Part shown: positions 10,791 through 22,924 of the stretch, in pieces
Position numbering within the stretch: the first letter of the stretch is position 1
Layout of the letters: each line of letters opens with the position of its first letter
Assembly (NCBI GenBank): GCA_037176705.1
Contig: CM073899.1
Coordinates: 4,712,001-4,776,000 of the forward strand
DNA from: Molossus alvarezi
Lineage: Eukaryota > Chordata > Mammalia > Chiroptera > Molossidae
DNA length: 64,000 nt
Direction: 5' to 3'
The notes under the pieces: generated by a model
What the model saw: only the letters and a program-made list of their open reading frames with translations
What the model was told of the DNA's origin: nothing
The model's database searches: none
Made by a program: the position numbers and the translations under genes

Positions 10791-11870
10791 AAATGTTTCC
10801 CCCAAATGTTATAATGGGATAAAAACAGGATGCAAGTTTTTAGATTGTAACTTTTAAAATGTCATACTTTCATTCATCAGCTTACCTAAAATCTGTGAAC
10901 ACATTTAGGATCTAACACAAAACTGCTCAGGGTGGCTCCGGAGTCAGGGCACTAAGGCTCTGGGCCACTTTGCTGCCCCGATGTTGAGCTGCAGGAAGAG
11001 GGTGCTGGGGGGGACCCCCAAGCTTTCATCTCAGAGAAGCAAGCTCACTCACGGGCAGTGAAGGAGGGCACCCCGTCCATCTGAACCCCGTGCGGCGGTA
11101 AGTGCCAGTCTGGACACCGAAACAGCTCTCATCTCAGATTTCAAAGTAGCTCTTCCCTGCGCTGCCATAGCCCTTACCACAGAGAAAACCACTCTACAGA
11201 GCGGGGGACGGAGGACCTGCAGTGACCCGGGGACCCGGAGGAAAGCCCTTCCTATGAGGACGAACACTCGCCACTCGCCTCCCAAAACCACAGAACTACC
11301 TTTGCCGCACAGTAAACACACTGTGTGCGAATTCTCACTGTTACAGAGCAGATCATTTCTTAGGATCTTTCTCAGCAGAAACGCGGGGGCCACTGCGGAG
11401 AGGGACACAGACCGAGCGACGGCACATCCACGCGTTGTTACGCTGAAGGTTTCTAAGTGTCTCGTCTTCGGGAGAAGCACTCGAGGCCCCACACGTCTGA
11501 TGTGAACATGTGGTCACTGACCTGGACCACGCACCCTGCCCCGGAGACCAAGCGGACGGAGCCAGCAGCACCCACCACACAGGGAGGGCCCGAGCAGTCC
11601 CAGACACGGCAAGCGGACGCCCCACCCCAGCTGGTCGTCTCTCTTTGAGCAACGACTTCACTGGCATCCAGTACAGGCAGCGTGGGCACTGCAGGCCCTG
11701 CTTGCAGACGGGTAAGCTGGCACCGGCGACATGGCTGGAGAGAGAGGTGACAATGCCCAGTGGAGAGTCTCTCTCCAGCAGGGCCCAGTGCCGGAAAGTC
11801 CAGTATCATTCCCTTTGCAATAAAAGTAAAATTTCACAAGTCAGTATGTCTTTCCCTTAAAAAAGGATTA
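10791..11870. other. Single-copy-looking sequence, nothing recognised
   Basis: GC rises after 10,900. Overlapping frames on both strands (for example 11049-11492 minus and 11510-11860 plus) have no recognised domain and are likely chance. Confidence 0.5.
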
Positions 11871-11874
11871 TACA

Positions 11875-12301
11875 CAGGGTGTCCCCCCAAAATGCACACA
11901 CACTTTAACAGCTGGTAACTCCCTCACTTCTCACTCCTTTTCAGGTGTAACTGCCTTGAAATAATGGGTGAAGCCAGACTAAGCTTTGACCAAGAAAAAT
12001 GTATCCACTAGACTTTTTTATGGGAAACATAAAAGAAAAAGTTTACAGTACAAAAGCACCAACAGCAGAAGAATTGAGGGCAGCTATTGAAAGAGAACAC
12101 GCACAAGTACGGAACGAAATGATTCTGGATGTTTGTGATTCCGTCGCCTCCCGTTATCAGCAGGGCCTGGACCTGAACCGTCATCAGTTTGAAAACAGGC
12201 CCTTTTTTGTAGATTCTTTTAAATTTTGAAAATAAACTGTATGTTAATGAACACTGACTTTATGATCATTCAAATTGTGTATACATTTTTGGGACACCCT
12301 G
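11875..12301 (+). mobile_element. Internally deleted mariner-like DNA transposon
   Basis: Both ends carry related inverted repeats. The left end reads cagggtgtccccccaaaatg, and the right end reads, on the minus strand, cagggtgtcccaaaaatgta; the similarity extends about 34 bp inward. A TA lies immediately outside the right end (12302-12303) and two bases outside the left end (11871-11872), fitting a TA-inserting Tc1/mariner element with a small left-end change. At about 427 bp it is much shorter than an autonomous mariner (about 1.3 kb), so most of the transposase is gone. Between the ends lies a fragment encoding the transposase C-terminus. Confidence 0.85.
11999..12229 (+). pseudogene. Mariner transposase C-terminal remnant
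   Basis: The 76-codon open frame starts with an M-Y-P-L-D-F-F sequence. This matches the region around the third catalytic aspartate of mariner-family transposases (the P-x-D-x-x-L-F/W region), followed by the usual helical C-terminal tail with a closing H-x-F-E-N. The first two catalytic aspartates and the DNA-binding N-terminus are absent. The ATG is probably internal to the original gene and not a real start. The element can only have been moved, if at all, by a transposase supplied elsewhere. Known: mariner enzymes use a DDD triad. Inferred: this is a deletion derivative, not a translated gene. Confidence 0.75.
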
Positions 12302-12303
12302 TA

Positions 12304-13193
12304 TATTATGTATCACATACACATGTATATTCATATTGTAGGAATATGTATATGTGGATACATATGTAACATATATATGAAAATTCTAACATTCTTATGT
12401 GGGTAGCTTCCTCTCCTCCCTGCACCAGGATAAAAACATTTTCTAGAATTGGGCATCAGAAGGGAAAATACGGTGGAGACTTTGTATTGGGTCTCAGGCC
12501 ACTTATTCTTTGGATTAGTTCTGCTCAACCCAAAACAACGTTGACAGAGAGACACATGGATTGCTAGAGAGGGCTGTATTCCCACACAGATAGACACATT
12601 TTAGCCAATGAAACAACACTACGAAAAACACGATACACAGTGAGTGTCCTTTTTCCCTATCACTTAATTTATGATTAAAACCAGAGATGATAAAAAGTGA
12701 TGGAAAAATAGTACATAAGCAAATGATAAGATATTACTTTTGTCACACCCCCTTTACTTGAGTGACACAGGAAAAGGAAAGATTAATCTAAATAGAACCT
12801 TTTTCCAGGCAAAAGCAAAGTTATTGTATCATACTTTCTTTTCCACACTGTCTCCACGGGGTTTTAACTATGACTTTAGGAAATTTCCAATGCAGCAGGT
12901 AAGCATACAATTTGAAGTCACTGTCATTTTTAAACAGAGATAGCAAGAGAAGATTCTACCAATAAAGCATCTCTTTAGTCTTCCTTGCAACCAAAAAGCA
13001 TGCCAATGATTATAGACAATTTTCAGACCCTTATATAACAATACACAAATGTCTGCTAATTTGTAAGTATCGAGAATCAATAATCTTACACTCATTTCTG
13101 TATTAGCAACCTCCTAATTTGGGGTTTCCTTCCCCCAATCTGTGCAGACTCTTCCAACTAGTATTCCTGTGGTGATGGAAGTGGCAAATGGTT
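12304..13193. other. AT-rich single-copy-looking sequence
   Basis: A tatgtatatgtggatacatatg-like AT-rich patch follows the mariner end at 12304-12380. The rest is unrecognised. Confidence 0.55.
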
Positions 13194-13210
13194 AAAACCC
13201 TGTGTAAATC

Positions 13211-13522
13211 CATCAACAGGGATTTACATCCTTGTGGTGGAATACTACTCAGCCATGAAAAAGGAATGATGTACTGAATGAAAAAGCCAGACACAAACAG
13301 CTGATGCAGAATCACTCTGTTTATATAAAACTCAACAAAATGGAAATAAATCTGCCATGACAGGAAGCAGGTCTGTGCTTGCTTTGGGAATGGGAAACAG
13401 CAGGTGCATACACAGTGCATACACACAAAATTGGTAAATACATGCATCAAAAAACAGTCCAACTGTGTACGTCATGTACATTTTACTGAATATCGATTAT
13501 ACCCCAATAAAGCCATTTTTAA
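13211..13522 (+). mobile_element. 5'-truncated old L1 (3' end) with 16-bp TSD
   Basis: Typical L1M 3' sequence: ggtggaatactactcagcc, atgaaaaaggaatgatgtac, ggaagcaggtctgtgc, acaaaattggtaaatacatgc and ttataccccaataaagcc, ending in tttttaaaaa. The flanks aaaccctgtgtaaatc (13195-13210) and aaacactgtgtaaacc (about 13523-13538) match at 14 of 16 positions, which marks a target-site duplication. 5' truncation to about 310 bp is common for L1. Confidence 0.85.
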
Positions 13523-13538
13523 AAACACTGTGTAAACC

Positions 13539-14385
13539 AAGCATGTTGCGGGATACCTGTACACACCTTCATCCGTTCAAGGATTCTTTCACTTGTTCCC
13601 AAGCCTCAGGGGTGGGACAGGCATGCTGGGATTCGGAAGACGGAAAGAGTCTCCGTTACCTAGGGTCCCCACAACCAGCAAGACTCCAACTAAAACAGCA
13701 AATGAGTGAAGCTGCTATGAACACAATTCAGAAAAGCCCTGAGTAAGGAGGAATTTTTTTTTTTTCTGAGAGTATCGCAAACACTCTTTCAGATCATCAT
13801 TAAAGTCAGTGTGTCAGTGGGCTTGTCCTGCCTGTCCTGTTGAGAGCACAGCCCTGTCCTCACGCCTCTGCTTGCTCTGCACTGACACCGCCACAGCACG
13901 CCGCCCATCGGGCTTGTCTGCTGCCCACGGCCCCACGCACATACGTGAAGTAAAACACCAGGGGCTGTGATCTCCTCTGTTCTGTTCACTGCGGACTTGC
14001 CTTCACTTCTGGAGGAAACAAGTACCTGACACACTGCTTCCAGGATGAGCGAGAGAGGGGACTGGACTTTCACAACAGGCAGATGCTGGGGGTCACAGCA
14101 GTCACTTCAATGACATGCTCCCTCCATGATGACAAGCATGTGTACGTGGAGGGAATAATAAAAAGTAATAAGAGAGAATCACCCCTGCGTGGGACAGGAC
14201 CGGACCTGTCAAAGGACGGCACGGGGAACGAAAGGCCGACCAGGGAACTGGTCTGGGACGAGGAGCTGAGAACCTCCCCTGGAGGAAGGAGTGCTGAGCC
14301 GAGATCTGGAAGGTGGGTGAGAATGTCCACGGGAATGTAGTGAGGGGTCTGCTGGTGGGGGAACAGCTGGGTGGAGGCCCAAGGT
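13539..14385. other. Single-copy-looking sequence, nothing recognised
   Basis: A 13-bp T run lies at 13756-13768. Overlapping short frames on both strands have no recognised product. Confidence 0.55.
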
Positions 14386-14402
14386 AGAAAGGGACTCAGC
14401 AC

Positions 14403-14675
14403 CCTGTCAGGTTACATACACCACATACACCAAGTTGCAGGTTTGATCCCTGGTCAGAGCACATTCAAGAGTCAAATCAATGAAGAGCACCAAGAAGTCA
14501 CTGGTTTGATTCCCGATCAGGGCACATGTCTGGGTTACGGACTTGATCCCCGGTGTGGGGTGTGCAGGAGGCAGCTGATCAATGTTTAAATGTTGCTCTC
14601 TCTCTCTCTCCCTTTCCCTTCTTCTCTTTCTAAAAAATCAATAAAGACATATTTTTAAAAGTTAAAAAACAAAAA
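14403..14675 (+). mobile_element. SINE with two tRNA-like B-box segments and perfect 17-bp TSD
   Basis: The element carries two copies of the B-box side of the tRNA-like head: gttgcaggtttgatccctgg at 14433 and cactggtttgattcccgatc at about 14500. Between them is a tcaagagtcaaatcaatga linker of the kind seen in another bat SINE variant. A standard core (ggtgtgcaggaggcagctg), pyrimidine tract and aaaaaatcaataaag tail follow. The insertion is bounded by agaaagggactcagcac at 14386-14402 and 14676-14692, so the composite moved as one unit. Confidence 0.9.
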
Positions 14676-14692
14676 AGAAAGGGACTCAGCAC

Positions 14693-16202
14693 ATTCAGAC
14701 ACAGAGGGCCAGCAGCTCCAGGTGTCAGGACAGCAGAACTCAGGACAGAGCAGAGCTGGATGAACATGGACAGGTGAGCACAGGACAGTGTCTCCCCAGA
14801 CCCTTGGGAAGTCACCCACGGCTTATATGTGAGAAGAGCAGCCGGTGAGCCAGGCTTTGGGAGCAGGTGTCCTCGCCGTGTGGATGACAACCTGAGAGGA
14901 GGTAAGAGGCAGCTGTGGGGGACGGACCCGGGGGATGGACCCGGGAGCTGTCCCAGCAGCTCAGTTCTCTGAGCTCATCGTGACTTTCAGAAACACTTTG
15001 CACATCGCGGGGCTAGCCCTCAATCACACCGCTCCGAGCCTCAGCACGGACGACTCAGCTTGTCCGACACCCAGGGACTTGTCCAACACCAGGCAGCTGG
15101 ATATTACCAACTTCCCTGGACCGACCACAGGGAGCCGCAGGGGCCGTGTCTGCCGCAGGGACCGTGTCTGCACGGACGGAGACAGAGCGAGGGCTTCTCA
15201 GCAGTCCCTGGAGGCCGAGGACCCCGAGCCTGGGAAGGACGACTCTTCATCAGGAAGCAGCTGCAGGGCTCCGCGGGGTCGTGTCCCCCGAGACGGCTCC
15301 TCTGGCAGCGTCTATGAACGGGGGTGCTCTTTCTCAGTGGGAGACAGAGACTCAATCAATTTCGGTCCCAAACAGAATGATTACTTGGGGTTGTCGTGAA
15401 ATACTGTAGAGCTAACAGGAGACAACTGTAACCGAACTTTTAGGAAGAAGTCTACTGTGACCACAGCCACCTAAAGTACGGGTTTTGTAGCCGATGATCA
15501 AACACAAGAGCAGAGGTGATTCGACAGTGTATCTGGAGTCATATTTCAGATAAAACTGGCTAAGCCTTATCTAAAAGATCAGCTATTTTGAGTACTTAAA
15601 GCACCGTGACAATAATTAACCCAATGCGCTCAAGTCGGTGCGACAATGTCCGCACAGCTCAGGAAGGACTCACGGACGAATCCCGTGGCATGATTGCCTC
15701 CTGCCACCTGCCTGTTCTCCTGTGTCCTGCTCTCGGCCTCCCACACGACAGGCAGGAAAAGATGCTGAAGCCGGCTTCCGGTGGAGGGGCCTTCTGGTGA
15801 GCTCGTGGGCAGAGCATCTCCCCCCACTCTGACGAAATCGTCCGCACGCTTGCTCTGCCAACACTCGGAGCAACCGGAGGGTAGGAACACAGTTTCTGCT
15901 CAGTGGTACGTTTCGTTTTCCTCACGGGCGTCACCCTCGCGGGAGCTTTGTTCCGACATGGCCGAGCCTCCCTGTGCACGCGCGGTGCAGACGCACCCAG
16001 GCTGCGGGCGGCCCTGCTCACGCTCCCCCGGGGCGTGCCGGCTCCGCTCAGGGCCAGGGCGCGTGGCTGACGGGCGAGGGAATCACAGCCATGTCTAGAT
16101 TTAGCTTGGGGATCATAATGATAAGAAACAGTTTGATTATTGCAATTTAATATTTGTTATTCAGATGGCCTGTGAAGTTGGAGAGATTTTTGTGTGTGTT
16201 TT
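14693..16202. other. Single-copy-looking sequence, no gene seen
   Basis: Contains a 154-codon plus-strand frame (14935-15399) overlapped by frames on the other strand; no domain recognised. 15,840-16,080 is GC-rich. Confidence 0.5.
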
Positions 16203-16417
16203 TTTAAAATGTTTTTATTGACTTTTTAGAGAAAGAGGGAGGAGAAGGGGGAGAGAGAGAGAAACATCAATGTGAGAGCAACATCGACTGGTGCCTCCTG
16301 CACACTCCCTATGGGGATTAAGCCCACAACCTGGGCTTGTGCCCTGACAGGGAATCAAACCGGTGAACTTTTGGTGCACAGGACGACGCTCAACCACTGA
16401 GCCGCACCAGCCAGGGC
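16203..16417 (-). mobile_element. Ves-type SINE
   Basis: Minus-strand copy with head ccctggctggtgcggctcagt, caccaaaagttcaccggttt, core gtgcaggaggcacc and a T-rich end at 16203. No clear duplication. Confidence 0.95.
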
Positions 16418-17895
16418 GACCAGACGTTTCTACAAGCCACCTGTTACATTCAGAAGATGGAATGCATGAAAAAACGTGGTCATCTCTGATTCAGCAACAG
16501 GCACCTACAAACTCCTTCTGCGGCACAGGTGAGGGAGAGAGTGTGACAGGCAGACGATGGGCAGAGTGGCTGTCGGTCACCTCTCACCCCCTGTGGCCAC
16601 CTCACACAGCTGTTAGAGCGGCTGGAGATGAAATTTCAGTTTGGTGGCAGATCGTCTGTGTGCAAAGACAATTCCTATAAAACCCCCTCAGTGGCCGATG
16701 CCACCCACCCCAGTGCCCCTGCAGTGGGTACAGAAACGTCTAATGGAGCCAGAATGGCACCTGTTAAGGAACAGGTCACGGGCTCCAGAAACAGGGAAAA
16801 AGGATGCTTCTTGCTATGAATGCTGTTTAGGGAAAAGACTCTATCAGGACATGACTGTGTAAATCCAGAAAACCCAACCACCTGACATCATTCCAAAAGA
16901 GAAATGTCTCGTGTTGCCAAAACCCTGTCTCCAGAAGTCAAAAATGAACTGGGCAAAACGGTGCCCTGGCTTCTATTCCTCACAGTAAGTCTCACTCTGA
17001 GTGTGTTTACTCATCTTTATATGACTCTAAACAGGACGGCTAGCCACTTACTAAAACTATTATGGAATAAAATAAAAAATCGAAGAAGGCAGTTCTTCCG
17101 AAGGCCACAGGAAGCAGTAACGACTAAGTAATGGAGAAGACATCTACTGGCTAGCCCAAACACGGCCGGATATTCCCTACAATTATCGTAAGTGGTCACC
17201 AACTGCTTAAAACATACCTGGAAAACAGGAAAATGTATAATAATTAAAAAAAACGGTTCTCAGCAATATTATATTGGAATATTTCCAGTATAAATATTGC
17301 ACAAGAATCTTTCCTACTATAAAGCCCGCTTAGTCTTGTCATTTTGATAATTTTATAACTTTAAATAATGTGAGTTGTTATGATTACACTGTTTTCAGAC
17401 ACAGACGACAAAGCACCCAAGAGGAACGAAGAGGTGACAGCCGTCAGGGTCTCATGCTCCACAAGCATCTGTCCTGTGGCTGTTCCCTCACACTCGCCGC
17501 CCCTGTCCCCGAGCGTGAGCCCCAAGGAGGGAGGCTGATAAGAAAGGTGGGGAGCCCAGGACACCTCCGGCGAACGTCCCTCAAAGCAGCCAGCCTGGCA
17601 GGGCGGGGCCTCCGGCACTGCTCAGGGCCGGTCCTTCGACACCCCCTGGGTCCCAGGCGCAGTGACACAGCCGTGCAGCACCTGGCAGACAGTGCCCGCT
17701 GTCCGGAGCATGTCCTCACATGGCCGTCTCTCAGCCGGGGTGAGGACTCTGGTCTCAAACCCGCTGGACGCTGACTCTCCGGGCGCTCTGGCGAAGCTGA
17801 AGCCCGGGCCTATGCAGACCACTGGACAGGGACTGGAGGCAGGGGGGAGCCAGGCATGGTGTTCCACAGGGGCCCTGGATTACAGCACCCACCCC
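16418..17895. other. Single-copy-looking sequence, nothing recognised
   Basis: AT-rich at 17,000-17,370 and GC-rich at 17,450-17,800. No gene or repeat recognised. Confidence 0.5.
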
Positions 17896-18556
17896 GAGGA
17901 AACACACACAGACACCCGTTCACAAAGACACACACACACTCTCACACAGACACCCTTTCACAAGGACACACACACTCTCACACACACTCCCACACAGATA
18001 CCCTTTCACAAGGACACACACACACACTCCCACACACAGATACCCTTTCAAAAGGACACACACAGATACCCTTTCATAAGGACACACACACACTCTCACA
18101 CACACAGACACACACACTCTCACATACAGACATACACACACTCTCACACACACACTCACAGATACCCTTTCACAAGGACACACACAGACACACTCCCACA
18201 CACAGATACCCTTTCACAAGGACACACACAAACAAATACACTCTCACATACAGACATACACACACTCTCACACACACACTCACAGATACCCTTTCACAAG
18301 GACACACACAGACACACTCCCACACACAGATACCCTTTCACAAGGACACACACAAACAAATACACTCTCACGTACAGACATACACACACTCTCACACACA
18401 CACTCACAGATACCCTTTCACAAGGACACACACACACACACTCCCACACACAGATACCCTTTCACAAGGACACACACAAACAAATACACTCTCACATACA
18501 GACATACACACACTCTCACACACACACTCACAGATACCCTTTCACAAGGACACACC
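17896..18556. repeat. CA-rich minisatellite with 124-bp higher-order period
   Basis: The array alternates ataccctttcacaaggacac with CA-rich spacers (cacactcccacacacag, cactctcacatacagacat). The marker aacaaatac recurs at 18231, 18355 and 18479, exactly 124 bp apart, so the right half is a higher-order repeat of about 3.5 copies (about 18,110-18,556). The left part is less regular. Absence of stops gives long His/Thr/Ser-rich frames in two plus frames, which are an artefact of composition. Confidence 0.97.
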
Positions 18557-20440
18557 GACACAGGGACGAGCGAGTGCGGAGGACGGACTAAGGAGCCCGG
18601 GAAGCAGCCCGACAGCAGACACAAGGTGAAGAGAGGCTCAGGGTTGTAGAAGTCGGAGGCAGAGGTGGAAGAGCTGAGGTCTGCATCCCTCCCAGGCCAC
18701 ACCCAGACCGCTGGGGGACGCCAGGCCTCCCAGTACCCCCAGTATGCCCAGTACGCCCCTCCCGGGGCCCCGAGGACAGTGACCTCTGTGTCCACCACAA
18801 CAGACACCAGACACGGAGCTCTTGCCTAGCTGGGGGCAGGGAGAAGGAGCCTCCCGGGGGCAGAGGCTGGAGGCTGGGGCTGGGCTGGACACAGTTAAAA
18901 ACCAACGTTTAGCGTGTTTCCCAATCACAGCATAATTCATATTACTATGGCCAATAAACAGGACCTAAAAGACTATTTTTTTTTTTTACCAAATTGATTC
19001 TGAAATCCTACTTGTTATGATTTGGGGAGGAAATTTTCTATTTAATCATATTTAAAAAAAAAAAAAAAACTACCACCAACCCAGCTCTTTAAAAGCGCTG
19101 TCTGGAGGGACGGATAGTCCTTCATTGATGCCGAGAGCCGGGAGCCCCAGCCTGGAGGAAATAGAGGAGAGTTTCCCTGAGGAGAAAGAGGCACTCCGTG
19201 AGCCCAGGACACAGCCGGTCCTCTGATGTCAGTCAGGGCCAGCAGGGCCCAGCGGACAGTGACCTGAGCAGACCTGACACGCAGGGACTAGCATCAGGTC
19301 ACACTGTGTCCCGGCCCGGAACAGAGAGGCATCTGCTCCTCTTGAAGAGCATGCCTCCCCTTTCCGACTCCCTGGGTCCCCACTTCAACCGCATGTCAAG
19401 AGGGCACTCGACTTAAGCTGAGTCAGCAACAGAAGCCACCCTGAGGGACCAACACCCAGAACGACCTTCCCCCAGAGCATCGCTCTCCCCGCTGCCCACA
19501 GACTTGAAGGGGAGGCAGCAGGAACCCGGCGGCTGCAGGACCCGGCACCAGAGTCAGGGCAGAGAAAGGGGGCAGGAGGCTGGCAGGGAGATGAAACCCT
19601 GGCTCCACCCAGCAGTGTCCCTGATGTTCGGAGCAGCGGGCTCCGCCTCCCGACACGCACCGCTGTGCTAAATAAGTGCAATATCATGTTTGTAAACCAT
19701 TTTATTGCTTCATTTCGGTGGGGTTTGCACACATGCACAATCTGGTGATAAAAGCAAACACCGCACCTCCCTGCCTGTCGGCGGCTCTGCCCCTGCACTC
19801 GGAACACCGCCAGCGGTGGAGCGCACCACCGTCCCTCGGCTGGCCCATGGCTCCATCGCTTGGCTGGGACATAGGTCTTGGTGCCCAGAGCGCTCCATTT
19901 CTGCCTCAAATTCCTACACATGGTCATGGTCAACTTCAGAAATCCCCACTCTCCGTGGCCTCCTAACCAGGAACTTCTGAAAGCTCTAACCCATCCCAGC
20001 GACCCAGGGCACACTGCACACGGCCCGGGGCTTCCTTTCCCGGCCCGGCCCAGACTCCCGGCCTCCGCCCCACGCCCGGACAGCACCAGCACCGGGAAGA
20101 ATGCTGAGGAATTCTTCTGCGAAAGTGCTACTGCTAGAAAATGTAGAAGTTCCTTTTAGATCCTTAAATAAAAGACCACACAAGTTTAAATGTGACACTA
20201 CTGATTTCATTTTGAAATCACTTGAGCCATTATAAGCAATTGTGTTTCTCCTGGGGTCCACTTACTGTCCCGTGAAAAGCCTCAGGGGAGCCGAGTTGTT
20301 AAAGTGGGTGGTTTTGTGGGGAAGAGGTCAAAGCATCAGCAATGACCAACCTACTATGAAGTACACAAAAGGGCAGTTGGTAAATGAAGAAAATATTTCA
20401 CCTCTTAAAATTCACATAAAGTATGTTAAGAGTGTCAATA
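18557..20440. other. Single-copy-looking sequence, no gene seen
   Basis: T-run and A-run homopolymers occur at 18976-18987 and 19053-19069. The 235-codon minus frame at 19385-20092 overlaps plus-strand frames and shows no domain. Confidence 0.5.
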
Positions 20441-20455
20441 AGAAATCCCTGATTT

Positions 20456-20671
20456 AAAAAAAAAATTTTTTCTTTATTGATTTTAGAGAGAAAGGAAGGG
20501 AGAGGGAGAGAGATAGAAACATCGATGAGAGAGAGCATTGATTGGCCGTCTCCTGCATGCTCTCTACTGGGGATCGGGCTCACAACCTGGGCATGTGTCC
20601 TGACCAGGAATTGAACCAGCGACCTCTTGGTGCAGGGTCGACACTCATCACTGAGCCACACTGGCTGGGTG
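20456..20671 (-). mobile_element. Ves-type SINE with imperfect 15-bp TSD
   Basis: Complete minus-strand copy with tail aaaatttttttctttattgat, core tctcctgcatgctctc and a head ending gccacactggctggg. The flanks agaaatccctgattt (20441-20455) and agaggtccctgattt (20672-20686) differ at two positions. Confidence 0.96.
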
Positions 20672-20686
20672 AGAGGTCCCTGATTT

Positions 20687-22643
20687 TTACCAAGGCAGCC
20701 CTGGGTGTCTGTGATGTTTGGCGCCATTCACTTGCCTAGTGATTCAGGACCCTGACCCAGTGATTCTCCTGGGGCACACTGTACCCCAACATGCTCTTTC
20801 TGGCAGGATGCTCCTTATCCAGATTAACATCAGGGCCCCTCACCGATTCCCCCATCAGGACGGTTAATAGACACAGTTACTTGTCTGCACTCAGCTTTTG
20901 ACACAAATGTACTTTACTTGTTGCCCCTTGAACTATTTCCCAGCTCCATGAAAACAAACCAACACTCTGTTCCCCATAAAGAATGAACCAAGTTCCAAGA
21001 TCTAATGGCAAGATCTAGGTAAAAACAAACTTGAGTAACATTTTTACTAAGAAAATTTCAGAAACAAGTGTTTTTCTGCTTCTTTGTGGAGAAAAAAATG
21101 ACATTCAACAAAATTTTACCGAGTTTCCGGAAGGAAACCACACGTTGTCTTCCAGAACTTTAAATTGTACTCCCAAAACATTTTATGGGCATAATAACAA
21201 TTAAACAAACTTACAGTTCTGCTCAGAATACCCACCCTGAATCCTGAGCTCAGTCAAAGCAATATAGTTGATTATGCAATTGTGGTAGTAATTTCCTGGA
21301 GTGGTGTGTCCTTCTGGCCTGAGAAATCCAGCCATTTTTAATATTCATTTTCTCAAAATAGGAGTAAAGCATTTTAAAATTTCTTTTTCTATGCAGACAT
21401 ATGAAGTAGCAGTCACCTAAACCAGAGGTCAGCATCGAACATAAACCCCAGTAAGAGACTGTCTTCCTTGCACACCTGCCATGGACTGGTCACTCACAAA
21501 CACAGCAAACAGGCACAGAGCGGCTAAGTGACTTGCTGAAAGTCACACTGATCACCTGTCTTCACACCACCTCCGGCTCCCTTTTGAAGGATGACCCAGG
21601 ACATTCATTTTGGATTTTCAGGAATTTCCCATTACCCTCAGTACCAATGACCTTGAATGTCCAAACCAATCAGGGCTCTGTCGCAAACTTGTCATTCTCG
21701 GGCTCTAAGTTGGTTGCGAAAAGTCACTGAACTGAAACACTTGAAAAATGGTGTGTACCACTGAGTTTATTGGTGACTTCCTACCTATGTTTCCATGTAA
21801 AATAAATGAACACAATGTAGGCTTTGCCTTTCACACTTCACGGTGCTGAGCGAACACTGAGCACACATGTGCTCCAGGATTCTCCGTGCACACAGTCTGG
21901 AACACACTGCCCTCACTCACCTCGCTGAGCAGGACTGGCTTCTCATCCGGCTGTCTCCATACCCCATGGGTGCACTCACAAACATCCTCCTGGGCTGTCG
22001 TCTCTCCACAGTTCTGTATCACTCTAGTTCACACTGAAAAGTTGGCTGATTGTAAAGGGAGTATCTGCAGAAACCTGGTTCATAAAGGGCTAATGCCAAT
22101 TAGGCAACTCGATGTATCTGGCTGGAGCCAGACAGACAAATGTGCTAACAAGCATTGACTGACTGAGCACTGAGCTGAGCGATAAACAAGTACCTCTGTG
22201 CACCAGCACGGAGCACTTGCAAAGGGTGGAGGTGGAAATTCTGACGGGGCAGTTCACCAGGGAGACGGCTGCTTCCCTCGTCAACACTCTACTCTGTGTC
22301 TCTGCTTCTGCTCCCTGCACTCTATACCACGGTCAGTTATGTGCAGAGGTGCCGCTTACATGCACACCCAGCTGACATCTGATAGTCTTAGTATGATGTT
22401 TATCAATAACAGCGTTTATTTAAACAATATTGTATATTTTTCCAAGCCTTTTATATACATTGAGTTTTATATGCATCTAGTTGTAATCACAATATCCCTT
22501 ATAAAACAGGCATTTTCCTGAGGGCAGAAGCTAGTTCTCACTAGCTAAGTGCAGGCTGTTCGAAGTGACTTCTTTCCAAGGAGCACCACATGGGAGGGGG
22601 GTAATCTCACAGTGCAGAATCCTAAACACCGGTTCAGCCACAT
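20687..22643. other. Mostly unrecognised sequence with small ancient repeat pieces
   Basis: Apart from the MIR-like piece listed separately, ctgaactgaaacacttg at about 21,727 followed by aaaaatggtgtgta resembles the 3' UTR of old L1 elements. No gene is supported. Confidence 0.45.
21490..21560 (+). mobile_element. MIR-like core fragment
   Basis: gcacagagcggctaagtga, cttgctgaaagtcacactg corresponds to the conserved MIR core (cagagaggttaagtaacttgcccaaggtcac). Confidence 0.65.
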
Positions 22644-22858
22644 GGTGAGTCCTGACTCATTGTCCACTGTGATAAGTCCTGACTCAGCATCCACGGGATG
22701 AGTCCTGACTCATTGTCCACTGTGATAAGTCCTGACTCAGCATCCACCAGATGAGTCCTGACTCATTGTCCACTATGATAAGTCCTGATTCAGCATCCAC
22801 GAGATGAGTCCTGACTCAGCATCCATGGGATAAGTCCTGACTTAACGTCCACGGATGA
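22644..22858. repeat. Minisatellite, 53-bp dimeric unit, 4 copies
   Basis: Each unit has two similar halves. One half is gatgagtcctgactcattg plus tccactgt; the other is gataagtcctgactcagca plus tccacgg. Units begin at 22644, 22697, 22750 and 22803, exactly 53 bp apart. The last copy has lost the regular alternation. Confidence 0.97.
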
Positions 22859-22924
22859 GCCACATGGACAGTGAGTGGTGTTGATATGGTTGATGAACAC
22901 GGGTATCTCAGCAGAGGTCTTTCT

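Noticed and set aside
17662..18629. His/Thr-rich frames of 309 and 257 codons
   Set aside because: Products of CA-rich repeat composition, overlapping in two frames.
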